This document shows, piece after piece, positions 17,650 to 25,966 of a stretch of DNA of 32,576 nt. How positions within the stretch are numbered: the stretch's first letter is position 1; each line of letters opens with the position of its first letter. The stretch is from Minisyncoccota bacterium. GTDB lineage: Bacteria > Patescibacteriota > Minisyncoccia > JAHIHE01 > JAGLIN01. A program made the position numbers and the translations under genes. The stretch lies in contig JAGLIM010000006.1 of assembly GCA_023142995.1 (NCBI GenBank), forward strand, positions 1 to 32,576, read 5' to 3'. Under the pieces are notes generated by a model that worked only from the letters and a program-made list of their open reading frames with translations, was not told where the DNA came from and did no database searches.

Positions 17650-18558
17650 ATGAATAATTTAAATTTAATAGAAAAGATAAATGAGTTAAAAGAAAAGCGA
17701 AGCGCGATAATTTTAGCCCATAACTATCAATTGCCAGAAGTTCAGGATATTGCTGATTTTGTAGGAGACTCATTGGAGCTTGCGCAAATTTCTGCAAAAA
17801 CTGATGCGAAAGTAGTGGTTCTGTGCGGAGTACGTTTTATGGCAGAAACAGCGGCGATGATAAGTCCAAAAAAGAAAATTCTTCTTCCTGACAAAACAGC
17901 AGGTTGTCCGATGGCTGAAATGGTTAGCGTGGAAAAAGTGCGAGAAATGAAGAAACAATATCCTAAAGCTGCAGTGGTATGCTATGTGAATTCTACTGCG
18001 GAAATAAAAGCGGAAAGTGATATTTGTTGTACTTCAAGTAACGCACTGAAGATAGTTGAGTCTTTGAAAAACTATAAGCAGGTAATCTTTATTCCAGATA
18101 AATATTTAGGACATTTTCTGTCCTTGTCATCTGAGAAGGAATTTATTCTTGCGAATGGCTATTGTCCTACTCACGCAAAAATATCTTCAAAATTAATTGA
18201 TGAATTAAAAGTGAAATATAAAGATGCTAAAGTTCTTGTTCATGGAGAATGTACTCCAGAGATCAAAGAAAAAGCTGATAAGGTTCTTAGCACAGGAAAG
18301 ATGTGTGATTATGTTCAAAACTCTTTAAAAAAAGATTTTATAATCGCAACTGAGAAGGAAATAATGCACAGAATGAAAAAAGAAAATCCCAAGAAAAATC
18401 TTATTCAAGCAAGTCCATTGGCGATATGTCCTGGTATGAAGAAAAATAATCTGGAAAAAATATTAAATGTTCTTGAAAATATGAAAAATGAAGTTAAAGT
18501 TGATGAAAAAGTAGAACTAAAAGCCAGAAAGTGTATTGATCGGATGCTTTTAATTTAA
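17650..18558 (+). CDS. nadA: quinolinate synthase
   Basis: ILAHNYQLPEVQDIADFVGDSLELAQ, VLCGVRFMAETAAMISPKKKILLPD, HGECTPEI, CPGMKKNNLEKI. Confidence 0.96.
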   Translation: MNNLNLIEKINELKEKRSAIILAHNYQLPEVQDIADFVGDSLELAQISAKTDAKVVVLCGVRFMAETAAMISPKKKILLPDKTAGCPMAEMVSVEKVREMKKQYPKAAVVCYVNSTAEIKAESDICCTSSNALKIVESLKNYKQVIFIPDKYLGHFLSLSSEKEFILANGYCPTHAKISSKLIDELKVKYKDAKVLVHGECTPEIKEKADKVLSTGKMCDYVQNSLKKDFIIATEKEIMHRMKKENPKKNLIQASPLAICPGMKKNNLEKILNVLENMKNEVKVDEKVELKARKCIDRMLLI

Positions 18559-18593
18559 ATGAAATTTAATTGTGAATGCCGTGTGAATGTCCT

Positions 18594-18622
18594 TGACAAG
18601 CATATTGATATTTGTTAGTTTA
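18594..18622 (+). promoter_or_regulatory. possible promoter for the 18811-23341 cassette
   Basis: TTGACA followed by an AT-rich -10-like region, then a ~190-nt leader. Confidence 0.4.
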
Positions 18623-18686
18623 ATATGTTGTCGTAATTTATTTTACGGTGGTTTTATGTGAAGTATTTGCACTTTAACAAACAATT

Positions 18687-18733
18687 TTATGGTTTAAACA
18701 AGACTTAGCTCTGAAGTTTTGTTTAAGCCATAA
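18687..18733 (+). promoter_or_regulatory. 20-bp hairpin in leader of kinase/vWA/AdSS cassette
   Basis: TTATGGTTTAAACAAGACTT-AGCTCTG-AAGTTTTGTTTAAGCCATAA; all 20 positions pair, with two G-U. Confidence 0.8.
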
Positions 18734-18810
18734 GATTTATATAAAAATTAATTCTTAAATGGCTGAAATAGTTATAAGGAAAGAAAATAAGAAAGAAAAG
18801 GAGTGATCAA

Positions 18811-19629
18811 ATGACAGAGATAATAAATGGCTCTAATCGATATAGAGTCATTAAAGAAGTGGCAAGGTCTGAACATTATCATCTCTACTTGTGTAAACAA
18901 AAAGAGACACAATGTCAGTGCTTGCTACAAATAGCAATTACGGTAGAACATAACGGTGAACTTCAGCGCGCAGCATACATTCTTAGAGAACTTGCATTTC
19001 ATGCTGATAGGCTTGAAGAAGAGTATAAGAATGTAAAAACTGATCCAAATGTTTTGCTTAATTATCAACTCGGATTTCCCGAGGTGGTGGATAGTTTTAT
19101 TTGCCAAGAGCAGGGCAGGCGACAAATCAACATTTTTGCATTTAGGAATGTAGATGATGTAGCTGATATGGTGCCGCTTGCGAATATTACAACCAAAGAC
19201 AATTTGCGTATTGATTTGCGCACCAGTGCGTGGATTATGGGTAAAGCTCTAAAACTGCTTGATTTTGTTTATGGTCAGGGTATTTCAGTTGATTTAATGA
19301 CTGGAGAAAATATACTGATCAATGCCAAACAACATTATGTAGTGATATTTGACTTGGTACAAGCACAAATATTTGAGCAAATGGTTCCAAAGGATATCAG
19401 AGGTCGCGAAATTTCGCAGACAGCAAGTGCTGTAATTATCGCTCTGGGGGGAGATGTGAAAACAGGAATTTTCCCAGAGAATGACAGTAGAGAATATATC
19501 GACTATTTATTGCAAATGGCTCGTGGAAATGTGAGTAATGCAAAAAGAGCGCACGAAGATTTCTATGAAATAGTTGATCGGATTTGGAAACGAGAATTCT
19601 ATCCTTTTACGGTTGAGCAATTGAAGTAG
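18811..19629 (+). CDS. divergent protein-kinase-like protein
   Basis: GQGISVDLMTGENILINAKQHYVVIFDLVQ resembles catalytic loop/DFG (HRDxxxxN...DFG) with changes. Confidence 0.5.
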   Translation: MTEIINGSNRYRVIKEVARSEHYHLYLCKQKETQCQCLLQIAITVEHNGELQRAAYILRELAFHADRLEEEYKNVKTDPNVLLNYQLGFPEVVDSFICQEQGRRQINIFAFRNVDDVADMVPLANITTKDNLRIDLRTSAWIMGKALKLLDFVYGQGISVDLMTGENILINAKQHYVVIFDLVQAQIFEQMVPKDIRGREISQTASAVIIALGGDVKTGIFPENDSREYIDYLLQMARGNVSNAKRAHEDFYEIVDRIWKREFYPFTVEQLK

Positions 19630-19659
19630 AATATAAATGAAACGGAGGAATGATATATA

Positions 19660-20799
19660 ATGGGAAAATTAGTAGTAACAAGAGACACTTATGAAAAGGC
19701 GGTTGAGAAGCATGTATCGACAAAAGGACCAGCAACAAGAAGAGCGGAGCAAGAAGCTCACGCTACAGGCAAACTTCATTCGCTTGTTGATCCGGCTGGG
19801 TTTGGCGTAATTCGTTGTTCTTTGCCTCGATTTGAGAAACAAGGTGATGGTCTTTGGCGTCTCACAGTTGGTACGCCAGTACCAGTTGAAACTATTGTTG
19901 ATACAACTGGTAGCATGGGAGGCAATGTTGATGTAGCGTTACGCAGATTGCCAGACGCATATGCTTTATGCAGTGATATTTTACCTGAAGGCTGTGATCT
20001 TCAAATCGCTACCGGAATTTTTGGAGATGTGGTTGATAGATTTGTTCTATGTCGTCCACAATTTGAAATGGAGGCTGGTAAAATTGTTGAGCAATTAACG
20101 CTGATGGTACCAGAGCGAGCTGGGGGTGATTTTACAGAAGATCCTCAATATGGTCTCTTTGGAGCAGCATATCTTTCTAATTGTTATATCAACAGAATCG
20201 GTCTTAAGGAATATCATTTTGTGGTTACGGATGCACCGGCTCGTGATGAACTTGACGAAAGAGAACTTGTGCGGATTTTCGGCGATGAAATTTTTGAGAA
20301 GGTATCTGAGAATGGTCATCAAATCAATCGTCAAGGCTTGCCAACTACAGCTGAAGTTGTTCAGGATCTTTTGAAATATGCACACGCTTTTGTGTTGCAG
20401 GTTGATGAAGAGTTAAGAACAACCGAATTTTGGTCGGAAATATATGGTGTGAATCGAGTTGTGAAACTTCCTGACACCGAATATTTGCCACAGGTGCAGG
20501 CTGTTATTATTGGCCTTACCGAGGGAACGCTTAATCTTCAGGAGGTTAAAAAATTCCTAACAGACAACGGTATTTACGACAAAGATGCTGAGAAAATTTC
20601 TCGCTCTCTTGTCAATATTCCTTTGAGGGCGCAAGCAGATTTGCCAAATTTTGACAAGCGTCCCCGGAAAGGAGATCTTTTCAGGAATAAGACCGATGTT
20701 TGGCCAATTGACCAGGAAGATGTCGTAAAACTTGAATCCTCCGGAATAAATTCGGAGAGTGAGGATAATGATTCAAAAGAAGGTCTTGATTGGCTTTAG
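19660..20799 (+). CDS. vWA (MIDAS) domain protein
   Basis: ETIVDTTGSMGGNVD (DxTxS), GGDFTEDPQYGLFGA, HFVVTDAPARD; SD GGAGGAATG upstream. Confidence 0.75.
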   Translation: MGKLVVTRDTYEKAVEKHVSTKGPATRRAEQEAHATGKLHSLVDPAGFGVIRCSLPRFEKQGDGLWRLTVGTPVPVETIVDTTGSMGGNVDVALRRLPDAYALCSDILPEGCDLQIATGIFGDVVDRFVLCRPQFEMEAGKIVEQLTLMVPERAGGDFTEDPQYGLFGAAYLSNCYINRIGLKEYHFVVTDAPARDELDERELVRIFGDEIFEKVSENGHQINRQGLPTTAEVVQDLLKYAHAFVLQVDEELRTTEFWSEIYGVNRVVKLPDTEYLPQVQAVIIGLTEGTLNLQEVKKFLTDNGIYDKDAEKISRSLVNIPLRAQADLPNFDKRPRKGDLFRNKTDVWPIDQEDVVKLESSGINSESEDNDSKEGLDWL

Positions 20800-20836
20800 G
20801 ACATAAGACGAGACAGAATCAGAAGAGGTGATTGAT

Positions 20837-22228
20837 GTGAAAAAAATCTATATTGTCACCGATCTTGGTCCTGGTGACGGTGGAAAAGGTGGTGTGGTGC
20901 ATAAAATCGCAACAATGATGAATGCTCATACTGTTATAAAAGTTGGAGGTAGCCAAGGAAGCCATGGAGTCAAAACTTCAGAAGGATTTAACTATGCATT
21001 TAGTTATTGGGGATGCGGTACATTTGAGGGAATAAGAACACATATTTCTTCTCGGATGATCGTTCATCCAATTGGTTTATTAAATGAAGCTGAATTAATT
21101 CGATATGGTGGATTTGGTATTTATAATCTTTTTGATCTATTAACAATAGACGAAGAAGCATTATGTGCTACTCCATATCATGGAATTGTTTCGCGCCTAA
21201 AAGAGATGGCGCGAGGAGACGATCCTCGTGGAACAATCGGCACAGGTGTTGGTGAATCCTATCGTTACTCACAGCAATATCCAGATCTTGCAATTCAAGT
21301 TCGTGATCTATTGCGACCGAATCTCCGGGATCAGCTTATTGCTGTACGAGAACAGATACAGAGAGATTTATCTCCGATAATTGAGGGAGAATTTTTTCCC
21401 GAAGACCGCAAAATTATGGAAAAGGAGGTTTATCTTCTTTATGATGATGGCTATCTTGACTTTATTTTGAAGCAATTTCAAAAAGCAGGACAGAAAGCTA
21501 AAACTGTTGATCACGACTATCTCGGAAAGAAAATTCTTTCCAAAAACGGCGTGGCTGTGGTTGAAAGCTCTCATGGAGTTCTTACGGACCATTATCACGG
21601 TTTTTATCCGCATACCAGTGCTATTCGGACATTGCCTTGCTTTACGCAAACAATGCTCAAAGAAGCTGGCTTTGATGGACAAATCGTGAATATCGGAGTA
21701 TTCCGGGCCTATGCGATCAGACATGGTGCTGGACCGATGCCGACTGCCGATCCAACGATGGCGGAAAATCTTTTGCCAGGAAGTCATAAGGAAGAAAATC
21801 GCTGGCAAGGGAAAATACGAGTAGGACCGATTGATTTGGTTTTACTCCGTTATGCAATCAATGTCTGCGGTGGGCCATCTGCATTTGATGGTTTAGCTGT
21901 CACTTGGTTTGACCAGATCGAAAGAAATGGACAGTGGAAGATATGTAAACAATATAACAATAAAGATACTGATAATCGAACATATTTTACATCTTCGGGT
22001 GAAATCAAAGTTCGACAAGGAATAGATGATGAACAATCGGAATACCAAAGGAATCTTGGTAGACGGCTTTTGAGCTGTAGACCTGAGATTACAACTTTGA
22101 AAATTCCATCAGACGCAAAGCAAGAAGAGCTTTACTCGTTTTGCGCTGATGTTTCAGGAAAAGAACTTGGTATTCCAGTGAGAATGGTTTCGCTTGGTCC
22201 AACTGAGCGGGATAAGATTTGTAAGTAA
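20837..22228 (+). CDS. adenylosuccinate synthetase-like (PurA/PurZ superfamily), divergent
   Basis: VTDLGPGDGGKGGVVHKIA (cf. GDEGKGK), IKVGGSQGSHGV (cf. NAGHT), RGTIGTGVGESY (cf. IGTTGRGIGP), VLLRYAINVCGGPSAFDGLAVTWFDQI. SD favours GTG at 20837 over 20828. Confidence 0.8.
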   Translation: MKKIYIVTDLGPGDGGKGGVVHKIATMMNAHTVIKVGGSQGSHGVKTSEGFNYAFSYWGCGTFEGIRTHISSRMIVHPIGLLNEAELIRYGGFGIYNLFDLLTIDEEALCATPYHGIVSRLKEMARGDDPRGTIGTGVGESYRYSQQYPDLAIQVRDLLRPNLRDQLIAVREQIQRDLSPIIEGEFFPEDRKIMEKEVYLLYDDGYLDFILKQFQKAGQKAKTVDHDYLGKKILSKNGVAVVESSHGVLTDHYHGFYPHTSAIRTLPCFTQTMLKEAGFDGQIVNIGVFRAYAIRHGAGPMPTADPTMAENLLPGSHKEENRWQGKIRVGPIDLVLLRYAINVCGGPSAFDGLAVTWFDQIERNGQWKICKQYNNKDTDNRTYFTSSGEIKVRQGIDDEQSEYQRNLGRRLLSCRPEITTLKIPSDAKQEELYSFCADVSGKELGIPVRMVSLGPTERDKICK

Positions 22229-22255
22229 AGCAAAGAAAAAATATAACAGGAGAAG

Positions 22256-23341
22256 ATGATAAGTATGGCAGAAGAAGATACAGTAGATACAGTAGATATA
22301 GCGAAGAACGTAGATATCAAGCCTGAATCAGGCGAAGAAATAACAACAAGCGTTGATGAGTCCGTGACAACTGTTGATCAAGTTACTGCTAAGCTTGAAG
22401 AGCTGGGCGTTGATAGCGATATGATCAAGAAGATCAAGGAAATGGGTGCTGAGATGGTAAAGGATTTAGCCGGTCTTCAAGAGAAAGACCTTACTGATGC
22501 CGGAATGCCAATACTTAAGGCAAGAAAGTTGATTGCCGTGCTTGTTCCGACCAGTGGTGCTAATATTGATCCGAACAAAGAATTGGCAGATAATGAAAAA
22601 CCTTCAAGCGCTCAAGTGACCGGATTTGCAGGTGCTCTTGGAATAGATCCGACTACTTTGATGCTTCTTATGAACGGTCAAGGTGGAGACATGGATCTAT
22701 CAAGCATGATATCAATAGATGTCGTGGTCAATGGCTACAATCCCAAGCTTCGTAATATGTTTCTGATGATTATGGGACAGATCGAAGAACGTCTTGGTGT
22801 GCCTATCGTGGTAATTGATAGTGATGGTGCTGTTAATCGATCTCTCACAGCCGAGTATATTGAAGGTCTTGAAGAAAGCCGTGATTCTGCGGAAAATAAT
22901 ATCTACTTTGATATAGAAAGCGTTCCGCATGAAGTCATTAATGTCGGTGTAGATGCTCAAAGCATCTATGATGCTGATCCATTAATGCCTGATAAAGCTC
23001 TTCAAAAGAGTGGTATGGGTACTGGTCGGGTAAATTGGAATGGTGTTCCTCTTGAAGTACGGCAGGTAGCATATTTTGCTGTAACTGAAACAAAGGAGAT
23101 CAAACCAACCAGTGATGGACATCAAACATGGCTTCGTGGTCATATGAAGCCCGGTGTTAACCGTTTGATCTTCCATGGTCGAGCTCCGCAAGCAATCAGC
23201 GCATATAACGAAGCTGCTCGTACTGGTTCGTTGCCCACGCTTCGAGTTATGCTTTCGCGTAATCCGCGTAGCAAGGAGATAATGCCACGTCGTCGTAAGT
23301 CAAATCCTTCAGATTTGCTGACAGGAATTGGCAGCGAATAA
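22256..23341 (+). CDS. uncharacterised protein with SAM/HhH-like N-terminal segment
   Basis: KKIKEMGAEMVKDLAGLQEKDLTDAGMPILKARKLIAVL resembles SAM-type helical domain; remainder unrecognised; co-directional, short intergenic gap. Confidence 0.6.
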   Translation: MISMAEEDTVDTVDIAKNVDIKPESGEEITTSVDESVTTVDQVTAKLEELGVDSDMIKKIKEMGAEMVKDLAGLQEKDLTDAGMPILKARKLIAVLVPTSGANIDPNKELADNEKPSSAQVTGFAGALGIDPTTLMLLMNGQGGDMDLSSMISIDVVVNGYNPKLRNMFLMIMGQIEERLGVPIVVIDSDGAVNRSLTAEYIEGLEESRDSAENNIYFDIESVPHEVINVGVDAQSIYDADPLMPDKALQKSGMGTGRVNWNGVPLEVRQVAYFAVTETKEIKPTSDGHQTWLRGHMKPGVNRLIFHGRAPQAISAYNEAARTGSLPTLRVMLSRNPRSKEIMPRRRKSNPSDLLTGIGSE

Positions 23342-23375
23342 TCAAAAAATATTAAACCCGTAAAAAAACGGGAAT

Positions 23376-23410
23376 GGTCAAGTAGCTTCGTGCGCTTGGC
23401 CTCTTTTTTT
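23376..23410 (+). terminator. Rho-independent terminator ending the cassette
   Basis: GGTCAAG...CTTGGCC followed by TCTTTTTTT; preceded by CCCGT/ACGGG hairpin. Confidence 0.75.
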
Positions 23411-23411
23411 A

Positions 23412-23444
23412 TAAAAAATAACCGTCAGGTATAAGCCGACGGTT
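23412..23444 (-). terminator. Rho-independent terminator of the minus-strand nucleotidyltransferase gene
   Basis: Minus strand AACCGTC-ggcttatacct-GACGGTT followed by ATTTTTTAT. Confidence 0.65.
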
Positions 23445-23445
23445 T

Positions 23446-25353
23446 TCATTTTGTTATTTTAGGGACAGGAATTTTTGGCAAAAATACTTTACTAACAAAG
23501 AGTTTTGTTGCCAGTTGCCGATATCCAGAATCCCAGAACATACTCTTGTCATCAATTCCTCCAGCATGTAATGTATTAATGCCTCCATATTGAGGAAAGA
23601 ATTGCTCATATCCCTTATGCATCAATCTATATTGTAGAGTATCTTTCTCCAATTCCTCCAAATATAATCTTCGTGCATTAAGTCCATAGATTACTTTGTC
23701 AGTATCATATAGATAGGGAACTAACAATTTTTCAAGCAAATCATATATTGTCTTTTTATCACCAATCCAAGCGGAACCAAAAAGGACATGTGTCCAAGAG
23801 CTTTCACCAAGCGATACATCTAAATCATTAAAGTCACGGACTTGAATTATCCCATCTTTTTCTTCAAGCCAAAACTCAACAATTTTATCTTGAACCTTTT
23901 CATGCACGAAATGCTTTTTAAGCAAGTCTTGCAATTTTGCCCGATTATCAAAAGATATTCCCGGTCGTACAAATACGCCTAAATCAATATCGGCATTTTG
24001 CGCTCCATATCCTTTAAGACGAGAACCAAATACTAAGACTATCGGATATATAAGTTGTGACAACTCAGGATCTGATTTGATCAATGTAGTCATTTCTTGT
24101 ATATCGCATATTTCTTTTTTGATTAGCTTCAAGTTTTCTGAAAATGGTCCAGCCAATTTGGGAATAACAATATTTAATCTCGCCAATTGTTCATTATCAA
24201 TAATTCTTAGATGATAAAGATGACGAAAGGTTTTTGACAATGTCTCATTGATTTGATCATTATCATTTTTCCAAAGTCTCAGCATAGTATCCCGATATTG
24301 TTCGTAGATTTTCAAAGCTCTATTAAGATCGATTGACGCCATGAATTCAATTGCTTTTCGAATTCCTTCAATCAATACTTGTATGCTTGCGATATTGATC
24401 TCTTGATCAAGAAATTTTGTTATTGATTCACTTGTTATATCATCTTCGATAGCTGCTGTGCTGACAATTTCTGCCAAAGTTTCAATAGCTTTTTGTTTCT
24501 TGCTTTCTTTCAACCAATTCCTTCTTTTCTCTGTTATATCACTATATATTGTCGTATCTATACGGAGAAATTCCTTAATTATCTCTTCTTGAACAAATGA
24601 AAGTACTGTTGTTCTCGGTGCTACCTTGATTTTTCTGTCTTTTATATACATATCTGTCTGAATAATTCGAGCAATACTGCTAATATAATAATCAGTAGAT
24701 TTTTCCATAAACTCAAATTCTTCTTCTGTGATCAGACATAGATCAGCTAGAACAGGAAGTGTAGCAACAATGCTATCTCTCAGCGTTTGATCATTACTTT
24801 CCTCCATAAACGTAACAATATCTTTAACTTCTATCAATCCATTTTCAATCAACTTTGGTATGAGATGAGCTGCTTTTACTACGCGAGGTAAATCACCAAT
24901 GCGTTGTTCAATCTCGAGCACATCTCCATCCAAAAAGTTGGCGCGTACATCCTGAACCAAAAGTAAATCTTTCCAAGCTTTTAGATATATTCGTTTAAAT
25001 CGATCCAAAGTTTGTTGAAGTATTCGTTTAGAAGGATGCCACGTTTTGCTTGGCAAGAATTCAAACGGGAGATAAAGGATAAGGCGTTTATATTCTTGAT
25101 TGTGTTCTAGTAAATCGCTTAAAGAGGTAAAGAGTTTTGCCACCTGTTCTTCGTTAATATACTCTTGTTTAATTGCAGTTTCAAGAGATATATCTGGTCG
25201 TGGTAAATAATTTATGATCTCATTAAGTCGATCAAGTAATATTTTTCTTTGTTCTGTCTGTTTCCAGAAAACTTTACTAGCCGTAATACTTTTGGGCCAA
25301 ACCTTGACCGTGTAAACAGGATCAAGGAATGATTCGTTAACTACCAGAATCAC
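23446..25353 (-). CDS. large helical protein with pol-beta-type nucleotidyltransferase domain
   Basis: YPIVLVFGSRLKGYGAQNADIDLGVFV (GSxxxG...DxD); third-acid candidate FNDLDVSLG; N-terminal ~400 aa helical, no recognised family. Confidence 0.75.
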   Translation of the reverse strand: MILVVNESFLDPVYTVKVWPKSITASKVFWKQTEQRKILLDRLNEIINYLPRPDISLETAIKQEYINEEQVAKLFTSLSDLLEHNQEYKRLILYLPFEFLPSKTWHPSKRILQQTLDRFKRIYLKAWKDLLLVQDVRANFLDGDVLEIEQRIGDLPRVVKAAHLIPKLIENGLIEVKDIVTFMEESNDQTLRDSIVATLPVLADLCLITEEEFEFMEKSTDYYISSIARIIQTDMYIKDRKIKVAPRTTVLSFVQEEIIKEFLRIDTTIYSDITEKRRNWLKESKKQKAIETLAEIVSTAAIEDDITSESITKFLDQEINIASIQVLIEGIRKAIEFMASIDLNRALKIYEQYRDTMLRLWKNDNDQINETLSKTFRHLYHLRIIDNEQLARLNIVIPKLAGPFSENLKLIKKEICDIQEMTTLIKSDPELSQLIYPIVLVFGSRLKGYGAQNADIDLGVFVRPGISFDNRAKLQDLLKKHFVHEKVQDKIVEFWLEEKDGIIQVRDFNDLDVSLGESSWTHVLFGSAWIGDKKTIYDLLEKLLVPYLYDTDKVIYGLNARRLYLEELEKDTLQYRLMHKGYEQFFPQYGGINTLHAGGIDDKSMFWDSGYRQLATKLFVSKVFLPKIPVPKITK

Positions 25354-25461
25354 TATTCATACCTCCTTACAATTATTATTTCTATTCAATGTTCTATTCA
25401 TATAAATTGTCAAAAAACAGTATCCTTTTTTATGTCAATTACGGACGTACCTTAAGTGACT

Positions 25462-25493
25462 TTTCAATTTATCATATTTGTATTTATATGTCA
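25462..25493 (-). promoter_or_regulatory. promoter of the minus-strand nucleotidyltransferase gene
   Basis: Minus strand TTGACATATAAATACAAATATGATAAATTG. Confidence 0.45.
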
Positions 25494-25500
25494 ACGTATC

Positions 25501-25534
25501 TAGTGTTTACCCTTAGTGTTTGTATTCAGTGTTT
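25501..25534. repeat. three direct repeats of (T/C)AGTGTTT with 13-bp period
   Basis: TAGTGTTT at 25501 and 25514, CAGTGTTT at 25527; each contains an AGTGT half-site. Confidence 0.75.
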
Positions 25535-25582
25535 GACATATCCAATATATATACGCATTTGACCAATGTAGATAACTTTCTC

Positions 25583-25627
25583 TTGACAATATCTTCAGTA
25601 ATGATACTATGTGTATAGTCAACACTA
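25583..25627 (+). promoter_or_regulatory. promoter P1 (TTGACA-N16-TACTAT) with NrtR-like operator ATGTGT-N7-ACACTA at 25609-25627
   Basis: Near-duplicate of nrtR promoter region (GATACTATGTGTATAG[AT]CAACACTAA). Confidence 0.8.
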
Positions 25628-25664
25628 ACTATATTAATTAAAGCTTTTTATTTTTAAACTGACT

Positions 25665-25683
25665 TAGTGTAGATAATACACTT
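25665..25683. promoter_or_regulatory. second NrtR-like operator upstream of nadE operon
   Basis: TAGTGT-AGATAAT-ACACTT. Confidence 0.75.
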
Positions 25684-25773
25684 TAATAATAATTTAATAT
25701 ATAGGGATCTCGATTTTGAATTATTGAATAAAAAAATTGAGGTCTGAACTTAAAAAATAGTTGGGAATGTTGG

Positions 25774-25801
25774 TTGACAATTAAAAGAATTCCGCTATAA
25801 T
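25774..25801 (+). promoter_or_regulatory. consensus sigma70 promoter P2 of nadE operon
   Basis: TTGACA-N16-TATAAT. Confidence 0.7.
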
Positions 25802-25966
25802 GTAATGTTTGAGTTGGAAGTTTAGAAAGGCTTAATACAACTTCAGATTTGGATAAGTTTAGATTTTAGTTCCGAATAATCGAGACTAAAACCTGAATTT
25901 AACAATCAGGTAGTTCATTGATAATTAAATAGGGATAACAAATAAAAAAATAAAGTAGGTGAAAAT

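Noticed and set aside
21368-21808. 146-aa minus-strand ORF inside the AdSS-like gene
   Set aside because: Antisense to a supported CDS, no domain features.
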